A stretch of DNA of 24,758 nt from Bacteroidota bacterium. GTDB taxonomy: Bacteria > Bacteroidota > Bacteroidia > Chitinophagales > Chitinophagaceae. Location: contig CANFLP010000012.1 of assembly GCA_947447835.1 (NCBI GenBank), positions 1-24,758 on the forward strand, written 5' to 3'. Made by a program: the position numbers and the translations under genes. Positions 1-6,686 of this stretch are shown here, piece by piece; within the stretch, counting starts at the first letter, position 1; every line of letters begins with the position of its first letter. The notes beneath the pieces are model-generated. The model was not told the DNA's origin, did not search any database, and saw nothing but the letters and a program-made list of their open reading frames with translations.

Positions 1-845
1 TCAGCTTTAATAGCATTGCCATCTTCAATTACTGGAGTCGAAATTGAAATAGTCTTTTTCCCTTGATGGGTATCAATATCAAAAGAGAAACTGTCTTCTT
101 CGTCTGGTTGTTTTAACTTGATAATTTCAGTAGTTTTTTCTAAGAAGTCAATACCTATATAAGCATCTTTTTGGAATAGACGTATTTTGCGCATTTTTTT
201 CATACTAATTCTGCTGCTGGTTAAATTAGCAACACAACCATTGTTAAATTCAATACGTACGTTAGCGATATCGGGAGTGTCAGTTAACACAGCTACACCA
301 CTTGCAGAAATACTTTTCACATTGCTTTTAACAATGCTTAAAATAATATCAATATCGTGAATCATTAAATCTAAAATAACGCTTACTTCGGTTCCTCTTG
401 GATTGAATTGAGCTAAACGATGCACTTCGATAAATAGTGGGTTTAATGAGGCTTTTTTAAGAGAAGTATAAGCTGGATTAAATCTTTCAACGTGACCAAC
501 CTGAAGTTTTACATTAGCTTCCTTAACCATGTTTACAATAGCTTTTCCTTCTTCAATGGTATTGGCCATTGGCTTTTCAACAAATACATGCTTCCCCGTT
601 TTAATTGCCATTTCACAAACAGAAAAGTGCAAATGTGTAGGAGTAACTACATCAATAATATCTGATGCAGCAATCAGTGCTTCTTCATCCATAAAGCGAG
701 GTATGCCGTATTTGGCTTCTACTTCCTTGGCATTGTCATTATTAGGATCGAAAAATCCAACGAGTTTAACCTCTGGTATTTCTAACCAATTATTTAAATG
801 GTATTTCCCCAAATGTCCCACGCCAAACACGCCCACTTTAAGCAT
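1..845 (-). CDS. Gfo/Idh/MocA-family oxidoreductase (C-terminus cut by window edge)
   Basis: A NAD(P)-dependent sugar or nucleotide-sugar dehydrogenase, probably cytoplasmic. The first 281 codons are present and the reading frame runs off the window start without a stop. The N-terminus is a Rossmann fold: beta strand KVGVFGVG with the dinucleotide motif GVGHLG at residues 8-13. VTPTHLH follows near residues 67-73, and the family signature EKP is at residues 90-92. Further on come VGHVERFNPAY (about 116-126) and DLMIHDIDI, typical of the Gfo/Idh/MocA substrate domain. The start is the ATG at 843-845, about 15 bases downstream of the start site expected from a perfect TAnnTTTG element. The VGHVERFNPA segment recalls UDP-GlcNAc 3-dehydrogenase-like members, but that substrate assignment is only a guess. 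The gene diverges from anmK and no partner gene is visible. Confidence 0.9.
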   Translation of the reverse strand, partial: MLKVGVFGVGHLGKYHLNNWLEIPEVKLVGFFDPNNDNAKEVEAKYGIPRFMDEEALIAASDIIDVVTPTHLHFSVCEMAIKTGKHVFVEKPMANTIEEGKAIVNMVKEANVKLQVGHVERFNPAYTSLKKASLNPLFIEVHRLAQFNPRGTEVSVILDLMIHDIDIILSIVKSNVKSISASGVAVLTDTPDIANVRIEFNNGCVANLTSSRISMKKMRKIRLFQKDAYIGIDFLEKTTEIIKLKQPDEEDSFSFDIDTHQGKKTISISTPVIEDGNAIKA

Positions 846-865
846 ACATCAATGTTTTAATGCCT

Positions 866-873
866 CAAAGTTA
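866..873 (-). promoter_or_regulatory. Bacteroidota-type -7 element for the Gfo/Idh/MocA gene
   Basis: Read on the minus strand this is TAACTTTG, a perfect match to TAnnTTTG. It lies 20 bases before the ATG of the oxidoreductase, giving an expected leader of about 15 bases. There is no clean TTG -33 element at the usual distance; TTC is the nearest. Confidence 0.5.
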
Positions 874-933
874 CATGATAAGACCGTGCATTTGAAGCTT
901 TATGGTAGGTTGTGGAAAATTGACCAAATGCTG

Positions 934-960
934 TTGATACGCTGCTATTTAGTATCTTTA
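934..960 (+). promoter_or_regulatory. Candidate anmK promoter (TTG ... TATCTTTA)
   Basis: TTG at 934-936 and TATCTTTA at 953-960 (7 of 8 to TAnnTTTG) are separated by 16 bases, slightly short of the usual spacing. Transcription would begin near 967, about 15 bases before the ATG at 982. This supports that ATG over in-frame upstream codons, since they would lie in or before the promoter. Confidence 0.45.
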
Positions 961-981
961 AACAGCTTAAATAGGGGATAT

Positions 982-2178
982 ATGCACCAAAACATTCAAA
1001 AGATTTATGATATTGCCAATAAGCCTAGTAGAAAAATATTGGGTTTAATGAGTGGCACTTCGTTAGATGGTTTGGATATTGCATTGTGTGAAATTGAAAA
1101 TGCCGGGAAAGAGACAAAAGTTAAATTGCTACATGCAACTACTGCTTTATATGACAATGCGTTTCGTGCAAAATTACTGCCCTTATTTTCTACACAATTG
1201 GTTTCCTTAGAGCAACTTTGTTTAGTGCATCCTTGGTTGGGTTTACAACATGCTCAAATGATTAATAAGGTGCTTGCTCAATGGGGAATAGCGTCAAAAG
1301 AGATTGATTTAATTGCAAGCCATGGTCAAACTATTTATCATGCTCCCAAATCACTTCAAGCCAATGATGAATTTGGTTCGGCTACGCTACAAATTGGAGA
1401 GGCAGATCATATAGCAACACATACGGGTATCATAACCATAAGTGATTTTAGACAAAAGCATATTGCTGCAGGAGGCGAAGGGGCACCCTTGGCGGTGTAT
1501 GGAGATTATCTAATGTTTGCAGATAAATTTGAGAACAGATTATTATTGAACATAGGGGGTATTGCTAATTTTACTTATTTGGCGGCTAACGCAAGTATGA
1601 ATCAAGTGATTTCGTCCGACACAGGTCCTGGTAATACCATTATGGATGCATATATGCGTGAACATTTTAAGGAATCATTTGACAAAGATGGAGCCATTGC
1701 AAAACAAGGCAATATAAATAATGATTTACTAAAAGCTTTAAAGGCGAATTCCTTTTTCAATTTAAAATTGCCAAAGACGGTTGGTCCAGAGTTGTTTAAT
1801 TTGGCATATCTAAAGGATGCTCAAGTTGCATCGAGTACACTATTAATAGACAAAGCAGATGTGCTTGCCACTTTAAATAGATTTACCGCGGAAACCATTG
1901 TAGATGCGATAAAGTTAGACTCACAAATTGTTGAATTGGATGCAATGTATATCAGCGGAGGTGGCTTACACAATACTATATTATTTCAGCATCTAGTGGA
2001 ATTAATGCCTTCTATAAAAGTAGTTTCTTTTTCAGCACTAGGAATGGACCCTGATGCAAAAGAAGCGGTGCTGTTTGCATTGCTGGCCAATGAGGCAGTT
2101 GCAGGAACTGCTTTACAAATAGGAGCATCTTCAACAAAAAATCCCACTACGATGGGAAAGATAAGTTTCCCTAACTAA
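982..2178 (+). CDS. anmK: Anhydro-N-acetylmuramic acid kinase
   Basis: AnmK phosphorylates and opens 1,6-anhydro-MurNAc to MurNAc-6-phosphate, the cytoplasmic step of peptidoglycan recycling just before MurQ. The 398-residue product has the family landmarks: MSGTSLDG (residues 23-30, phosphate binding), SHGQTIYH, LQIGEAD, GGEGAPLA, LLNIGGIANF, SSDTGPGNT with the likely catalytic Asp at 213, and ISGGGLHN near the C-terminus. Length is close to the family norm of roughly 360-400. The frame stays open upstream to 529, but that stretch is antisense to the oxidoreductase and shows no kinase homology, so the ATG at 982, preceded by AGGGGA, is preferred; the ATG at 928 is a weaker option. In E. coli AnmK I recall DFRRRD where this protein has DFRQKH (155-160). 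The stop overlaps the convergent murQ stop by 4 bases. Confidence 0.95.
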   Translation: MHQNIQKIYDIANKPSRKILGLMSGTSLDGLDIALCEIENAGKETKVKLLHATTALYDNAFRAKLLPLFSTQLVSLEQLCLVHPWLGLQHAQMINKVLAQWGIASKEIDLIASHGQTIYHAPKSLQANDEFGSATLQIGEADHIATHTGIITISDFRQKHIAAGGEGAPLAVYGDYLMFADKFENRLLLNIGGIANFTYLAANASMNQVISSDTGPGNTIMDAYMREHFKESFDKDGAIAKQGNINNDLLKALKANSFFNLKLPKTVGPELFNLAYLKDAQVASSTLLIDKADVLATLNRFTAETIVDAIKLDSQIVELDAMYISGGGLHNTILFQHLVELMPSIKVVSFSALGMDPDAKEAVLFALLANEAVAGTALQIGASSTKNPTTMGKISFPN

Positions 2179-2996
2179 TTATGTTTGAAATGATCAACTG
2201 CCTTTTTTACGGATCCAAATTCTTTTAGAAGCGCTTCAGCTACATTAGCATCTGTGATATTAGTTTGTTGCATAATCATGTGCGTACCTCTTTCAATTAA
2301 TTTTTTATTGGTAAGTTGCATGTTCACCATTTTATTCCCTTCGATACGTCCCAACTTTACCATCACCGAAGTAGAGATCATGTTAAGTATTAATTTTTGT
2401 GCAGTACCACTTTTCATTCTTGTACTACCCGTAATAAATTCAGGACCAAGATCAACTTCGATAGGGAAATTAGCAACAGTAGAAATAGGACTATTGAAAT
2501 TGCAGCTAATACTGCCAGTTATAATATTATGTTCTTGACATTTTTGTAAACCTCCAAATACATAGGGCGTAGTTCCACTTGCGGCAATACCAATGACTAC
2601 ATCTTGGTCATTAATTTGGAATGCTTGTAAATCATTCCATGCTTGTGTCGTATTGTCTTCGGCATTTTCAACAGCATGAAACATAGCTTCTTTGCCGCCA
2701 GCAATTATTGCAATAACTAAGTCCTCGGGTACGCCATAAGTAGGAGGGCATTCACTTGCGTCCACAACAGCAAGCCTGCCACTAGTGCCTGCTCCAATAT
2801 AAAACAAACGACCTCCATTAGTTAATTTATCAGCAATTGCATCAACTAGTTGTTGAATTTGATGAATACTTTTTTCAACTGCAATAGCCACTTTTTGATC
2901 CTCATTATTGATACTATTAAGTATTTCAATAGTGGACATTTTCTCAATGTCTTTATATAGTGATTCTGATTCTGTAGTTCTTATTTGTTTATGCAT
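2175..2996 (-). CDS. murQ: N-acetylmuramic acid 6-phosphate etherase
   Basis: MurQ cleaves the lactyl ether of MurNAc-6-phosphate to GlcNAc-6-phosphate and D-lactate in the cytoplasm. The 273-residue protein is a SIS-fold enzyme with YIGAGTSGRLAVVDASECPPTYG (two motif blocks within residues 67-88), HAVENAEDN, IAASGTTPYV and the signature TGSTRMKSGTAQK. The catalytic acids known from E. coli MurQ (Glu83, Glu114) correspond to Glu82 in SEC and Glu110 in HAVEN. It is about 25 residues shorter than the E. coli enzyme. I start it at the ATG at 2994-2996; a TTG at 3003-3005 would add three residues but is less likely. The start overlaps the end of the upstream PLP-enzyme gene by 8 bases, suggesting translational coupling. 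It converges on anmK, whose product makes its substrate. Confidence 0.95.
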   Translation of the reverse strand: MHKQIRTTESESLYKDIEKMSTIEILNSINNEDQKVAIAVEKSIHQIQQLVDAIADKLTNGGRLFYIGAGTSGRLAVVDASECPPTYGVPEDLVIAIIAGGKEAMFHAVENAEDNTTQAWNDLQAFQINDQDVVIGIAASGTTPYVFGGLQKCQEHNIITGSISCNFNSPISTVANFPIEVDLGPEFITGSTRMKSGTAQKLILNMISTSVMVKLGRIEGNKMVNMQLTNKKLIERGTHMIMQQTNITDANVAEALLKEFGSVKKAVDHFKHN

Positions 2997-4257
2997 TATT
3001 CGCAAGCGTTTGTAAGGCTTTAATAAAATGGTCTAGTTCCGCAGTAGTGGTATATAAATTTGGACAAATTCTACAGCCTCTAACATTGGCATAATCAATA
3101 GCCACCGTAAATATTTGATGTTCTTTAAGTAATCTTTCTGCTAATTTTCCAGGAGCAATACCTTCAATGCCTACATTCGCAATAGCGCAGCTTCGGTTGG
3201 CATCAGCTGGTGTGTTCACAATTATTTTTGGTAGGTTTCTTACTTTTTCGGTCCAGTAGTTTTGTAAATATCTTAAACGTGCTTCCTTTTTTGCTGGGCC
3301 AATCATTTCAAAATATTCAATCGAATCATTAATGGTTAAATCGGTTGCAACGGGATGGGTGCCTGTATGATTTAGTCTATTAATTTTATTGAGATCTTTC
3401 TCGCCGTCTGCCAATAAAGGCCATACATTTTTTATACGTGTTTTGTTTACGTATAACATACCTGCACCAAGAGGAGTACTCAACCATTTATGTAGAGAAG
3501 CCGCATAGTAATCACAACCTAAGTCATCAATTCGATATTGAATATGCGCGAATGCGTGAGCGCCATCTACAATTACCTGCACTCCATGAGCATGTGCCAT
3601 GGTGCAAATTTTTTGAATAGGTAATATTTGTCCCGAGATATTAATCATGTGACTTACTAAAATCACTTTTGTTTTTTCTGTAATTGCGTTTTGGTATAGT
3701 GCTACAATTTCCTCGTCATTTTTTGGGTGGTTGGGAACAGACAACATTTTTTTAATTACGCCATAACGATTTTGTACTAGTTCAAACATGTCTAGCATAG
3801 CACCATAGTCCTGGTAGGCCATAATAGCTTCGTCTCCAGCCTTCCAATCTAATCCGCCAATAATCATATCCAATGATTCAGTGGTGTTGCGTGTAATTAC
3901 AATTTCATCTGCACTACATCCAGCAATGCCCGCTAGTTTGGCTGTTATCTTTTTCTTATTATCAAATTGAACAGTACGCATATAATAGGAGCCTTGTAAG
4001 TTAACTTCCTTAATATGGTCAATGTATTTATTTAGTAAAGGAGTAGGTAAAAAATTATAATAGCCATTTTCTAAGTTGATATAATCTGGCTTAAGTAGGT
4101 ATTGATTTCTGATTTCAGTCCAAAACGCCTCATCACTTGCTAAGATGGTGGCAGGAATACTGGCTTTGTTTGTGAAGGATTTGGCAAAAGAATGTAACCC
4201 TAAAGGTGCGCCTATGCTAGTAAGTACTATATTTTTTATAAATTGTCTTTTATGCAT
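2989..4257 (-). CDS. Exported class V aminotransferase-fold PLP enzyme (isopenicillin-N-epimerase/cysteine-desulfurase-like)
   Basis: A fold-type I PLP enzyme of 422 residues. Visible landmarks: TRNTTESLDMII (about 122-133, phosphate-binding region), LVSHMINISGQILPI (about 200-214), VDGAHAFAH with Asp231, which should pair with the PLP ring nitrogen, and SLHKWLSTPLGAGMLYV with Lys257 as the Schiff-base lysine. This is the pattern of class V aminotransferases such as isopenicillin N epimerase-like proteins and cysteine desulfurases; the substrate cannot be read from sequence. The N-terminus, KRQFIKN followed by a hydrophobic stretch and SFAKSF, resembles a Tat signal with one Arg replaced by Lys, which would fit export of a folded cofactor enzyme. 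It is the upstream partner of murQ and overlaps it. An amino-acid racemase, epimerase or lyase role near the wall is possible but unproven. Confidence 0.85.
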   Translation of the reverse strand: MHKRQFIKNIVLTSIGAPLGLHSFAKSFTNKASIPATILASDEAFWTEIRNQYLLKPDYINLENGYYNFLPTPLLNKYIDHIKEVNLQGSYYMRTVQFDNKKKITAKLAGIAGCSADEIVITRNTTESLDMIIGGLDWKAGDEAIMAYQDYGAMLDMFELVQNRYGVIKKMLSVPNHPKNDEEIVALYQNAITEKTKVILVSHMINISGQILPIQKICTMAHAHGVQVIVDGAHAFAHIQYRIDDLGCDYYAASLHKWLSTPLGAGMLYVNKTRIKNVWPLLADGEKDLNKINRLNHTGTHPVATDLTINDSIEYFEMIGPAKKEARLRYLQNYWTEKVRNLPKIIVNTPADANRSCAIANVGIEGIAPGKLAERLLKEHQIFTVAIDYANVRGCRICPNLYTTTAELDHFIKALQTLANNA

Positions 4258-4275
4258 AAAGTGGTTTATATGGTT

Positions 4276-4283
4276 CTAAGTTA
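4276..4283 (-). promoter_or_regulatory. Candidate -7 element of the PLP enzyme-murQ operon
   Basis: Minus-strand TAACTTAG matches TAnnTTTG at 7 of 8 positions and lies 18 bases before the ATG at 4257. No TTG -33 element is seen at normal spacing, so this is weak. Confidence 0.3.
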
Positions 4284-4357
4284 CCAAAACCTTTATAATT
4301 AGGGCTATTTAAGCTCCTGAATTAAACCAAAAAGGTAAATTATTGTCCAAATCTTAA

Positions 4358-4365
4358 TAAATTTG
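4358..4365 (+). promoter_or_regulatory. Bacteroidota-type -7 element before the Omp85-like gene
   Basis: TAAATTTG is a perfect TAnnTTTG. It ends 11 bases before the TTG start codon at 4377, so the transcript would have a very short leader. The only nearby TTG (4343-4345) is too close to be a normal -33 element. Confidence 0.45.
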
Positions 4366-4376
4366 CAACCATTAAA

Positions 4377-5621
4377 TTGCCCCCAATTAGCACATTTCGT
4401 AACATACTAACTTTTTTGGCATTAATATGCTTCTTGCAAAATAATGCTCAATCCATAAATAATCGTCAGCTAATTGATTCTGTTGAAAATAAAGCACAAA
4501 AAATAGATTTAGAAGGTATTGATATTTCAGATGTGATGCATCGTTATATTAAGCACAAAGGGAAATCTGGACTTGATACTTTACCTGCGAAAAAATATAA
4601 TTACTCAATTGTCCCAGCGGCAGGGTATACTTTACAAACAGGTTTTGCAGGTATATTAAGTACTAATTTAGGTTTCTATAATTACGAGGCAAAGGATGCA
4701 AAGCTTTCAAATATTGCAACTAGTCTTACCTATTCGCAATACAGTCAAATTATATTGCCACTAAGCGCTAATATTTGGTTTAAGAATGGAAAATATAATT
4801 TTGTTTCAGACAATCGTTACATTTCATATCCTTCTAGTATTTATGGATTAGGGGGAAGAACGGATCCTAACAAAGCCAGAACAATTGACTTCACAGGATT
4901 AAAATTACATAATAAAATCGTGCGTAGTTTTTCAAAAAATTGGTTAGTAGGCATTGGATTGTATTATGACCAATTTTGGGATATTGCCGTATTAGATCCA
5001 ACTACAAAACGAATCAGTAATTTAATTCAAAGGGAATTAGGAAAGTCGGAAACTTCGGTTGGACCCATCATTAATGTATTATATGATTCTAGAACCAATC
5101 AAATAAATCCAGATAAGGGTAGTTATTTTAATATTGTTTTTAGAGATAATTTTAAGACCATTGGAAGTGATGATAATTGGCAGTCCTTGGTAATTGATGC
5201 TAGAAAATTTATCCAATTCCCAAGGCACTCCCAAAATGTATTAGCTTTTTGGAGTTTAGAGTGGCTGACATTAGGGGGGAAAATCCCATATTTAATTATG
5301 CCATCAACAGGGTGGGATGATCAATACAATTCTGGAAGGGGGTATATCCAAAGTAGATTCAGAGGGAGGAGTATGTCTTACCTAGAGTCTGAGTATAGAT
5401 TTAATATTTCAAAAAATAGATTAATTGGCGGAGTTGTTTTTGCCAACTTGCAATCTTTTTCGGGAGAGCTTTCAAAAACCTATACTAGTTTATTACCAGG
5501 CTATGGTGGAGGACTAAGGCTTAAAATTAATAAACATTCAAGAACTAATATTTGTATAGATTATGGGATAGGTGAAAATGGGAAAGGTGGTTTTTATGTT
5601 AATCTAGGTGAGGTTTTTTAA
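4377..5621 (+). CDS. Omp85/BamA-type surface antigen barrel protein without POTRA domains
   Basis: A 414-residue outer-membrane beta-barrel protein of the bacterial surface antigen (Omp85/D15) superfamily. It has a signal peptide (about residues 1-24, ending NNAQ), a short linker, then alternating amphipathic strands to the C-terminus, which ends in Phe. Diagnostic features are GRTDPNKART in the first half and, in the second half, SGRGYIQSRFRGRSM followed by LESEYRF, which corresponds to the conserved loop-6 RGF/Y motif and the next barrel strand. There is no room for POTRA repeats, so it is probably not BamA itself; a patatin-less or TamA-like role in export or assembly of one substrate is conceivable. 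The start is a TTG, chosen because it gives a complete signal peptide and no in-frame ATG is nearby. It ends 16 bases from the convergent lipoprotein gene. Confidence 0.8.
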   Translation: MPPISTFRNILTFLALICFLQNNAQSINNRQLIDSVENKAQKIDLEGIDISDVMHRYIKHKGKSGLDTLPAKKYNYSIVPAAGYTLQTGFAGILSTNLGFYNYEAKDAKLSNIATSLTYSQYSQIILPLSANIWFKNGKYNFVSDNRYISYPSSIYGLGGRTDPNKARTIDFTGLKLHNKIVRSFSKNWLVGIGLYYDQFWDIAVLDPTTKRISNLIQRELGKSETSVGPIINVLYDSRTNQINPDKGSYFNIVFRDNFKTIGSDDNWQSLVIDARKFIQFPRHSQNVLAFWSLEWLTLGGKIPYLIMPSTGWDDQYNSGRGYIQSRFRGRSMSYLESEYRFNISKNRLIGGVVFANLQSFSGELSKTYTSLLPGYGGGLRLKINKHSRTNICIDYGIGENGKGGFYVNLGEVF

Positions 5622-5637
5622 TGCGTTGTATTCATTC

Positions 5638-6516
5638 TTATTCTGCTTGATAAGCAAGTTTAAATTGATACCAATTGGAAATGGGTTTATTATTGGCATT
5701 GTATGCAGATCCATTTGCACCACTGCTCATTCCTCCGCCACGCATTCCTCCGCCACGGCTCATACCACCGCCTCTCATACCGCCTCCGCTCATTCCTCCA
5801 CGGCCCATACCGCCACCACGCATTCCTCCACCCATTCCAGCACCTTCGTTTCTACTCATTTCATTCCCTACATTCGGTCTTTGCCCAGGTCCTACTCCCA
5901 TATTATTTACCATAATACCCAAACTGATACTTGGTGCTTTTTTATTAGTGATAGGATTGTTTAATACATTTTTGATAGGGATGATTGCTTCAAAAACGAG
6001 GTTGTTATAGGTGTCATAATTCATTCCAACTTTAATGTGGCTTGTATCTTTTAAATCATAAATACGGTTCTCCATATTTATAAAACCAGAAGTGCTAAAA
6101 ATATCGGCATCCATTAGCATTTTTTGTTTCATGGCAGTTGGATCTGTATTTCTATTTTCGTTTCTATTTCTAGGCATGTCCATTGCTTCTTTGTAAGGGT
6201 AGCTAATACACATATCTGTAGCTTTTTTGCCATTAGGATCAATATATATTTTAATACCTGCCCTTAACATTTTCATTTGAGTAACTTGCTCATTTGATGC
6301 TATGCTTATATAGATATTTTCTTTGTCATTTGTGATGGCATATTGTAATGATCCAGTCTCATTTCCAAAGCGAAGTGGTAAACCCCAATCTGATGCGTCC
6401 CCGTCAGCGATGATTTGTGTATTTTGGTATTTACCTAGTGGATATTCCTTAGGACTACAATTCGAAAATAAAACAATAGTGCAGGCAAAACTTAAAATAT
6501 AGATGTAATTACGCAT
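5638..6516 (-). CDS. Lipoprotein with CBM9/DOMON-like region and Gly-Met-Arg repeat tail
   Basis: A 292-residue lipoprotein with lipobox LFSNC and acylated Cys20. Residues 37-44 read ADGDASDW and are followed by a beta-rich segment (SLQYAITNDKENIYISI, then IKIYIDPNG). This pattern is typical of CBM9-like/DOMON-type sandwich domains that bind sugars, haem or other ligands. Residues about 223-265 are a low-complexity run of GGGM, RGGG and GMRGG units, and the last 16 residues (ISNWYQFKLAYQAE) return to an ordinary beta-like sequence, so the repeat sits inside the protein rather than at its very end. The function is unknown. The gene is transcribed alone, divergent from the GT-C-like gene and convergent with the Omp85-like gene. 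Its own -7 element is perfect. Confidence 0.8.
   Translation of the reverse strand: MRNYIYILSFACTIVLFSNCSPKEYPLGKYQNTQIIADGDASDWGLPLRFGNETGSLQYAITNDKENIYISIASNEQVTQMKMLRAGIKIYIDPNGKKATDMCISYPYKEAMDMPRNRNENRNTDPTAMKQKMLMDADIFSTSGFINMENRIYDLKDTSHIKVGMNYDTYNNLVFEAIIPIKNVLNNPITNKKAPSISLGIMVNNMGVGPGQRPNVGNEMSRNEGAGMGGGMRGGGMGRGGMSGGGMRGGGMSRGGGMRGGGMSSGANGSAYNANNKPISNWYQFKLAYQAE
5724..5850. repeat. Low-complexity repeat encoding Gly/Met/Arg units
   Basis: About 14 degenerate 9- to 12-base units (variants of CATTCCTCCGCCACG on the plus strand) encode the Gly/Met/Arg-rich part of the lipoprotein. It is clearly richer in G and C than its surroundings. Tandem units like these can vary in number between strains. 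Confidence 0.8.
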
Positions 6517-6531
6517 ATGGATGATTTGTTA

Positions 6532-6539
6532 CAAATTTA
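6532..6539 (-). promoter_or_regulatory. Bacteroidota-type -7 element of the lipoprotein gene
   Basis: Minus-strand TAAATTTG is a perfect TAnnTTTG, 15 bases before the ATG at 6516. The -33 region falls in an inverted repeat (6542-6570) rather than showing a clear TTG. Confidence 0.5.
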
Positions 6540-6541
6540 GA

Positions 6542-6570
6542 CATAGTTAACTTAGGTTGGTTTAACTATG
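6542..6570. promoter_or_regulatory. 9-bp inverted repeat, possible operator
   Basis: CATAGTTAA at 6542-6550 and TTAACTATG at 6562-6570 are perfect inverted arms with an 11-base spacer. It lies just upstream of the lipoprotein -7 element, where the -33 region would be, and about 95 bases before the -7 of the divergent gene. Position and symmetry suggest a dimeric-regulator site; the regulator is not in the window. Confidence 0.4.
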
Positions 6571-6663
6571 CTAATTTTCACAAAACCTTTTAAATTGTAT
6601 CAAATTAAATCGCAGCTTAATTTATCCTTAATTTTTTTGCTGTGCATTTAGCGTTAAACCTTG

Positions 6664-6671
6664 TATTTTTG
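6664..6671 (+). promoter_or_regulatory. Bacteroidota-type -7 element of the GT-C-like gene
   Basis: TATTTTTG is a perfect TAnnTTTG, 15 bases before the TTG start codon at 6687. A TTTG run ending at 6639 could be the -33 element, but the spacing of 24 is long. Confidence 0.45.
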
Positions 6672-6686
6672 ATAAAATAATTCACT

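Noticed and set aside
529..981. In-frame extension of anmK upstream to 529
   Set aside because: It is antisense to the oxidoreductase gene, shows no kinase-like sequence and would place the candidate promoter inside the gene.
2997..3005. TTG start for murQ three codons upstream
   Set aside because: The ATG at 2994-2996 directly follows, fits the family N-terminus and gives a compact 8-base overlap with the preceding gene.
5608..6010. Plus-strand open frames rich in His/Ser/Thr or Pro/Ile
   Set aside because: They are shadows of the Gly/Met/Arg repeat of the minus-strand lipoprotein gene; their composition is explained entirely by the repeat.
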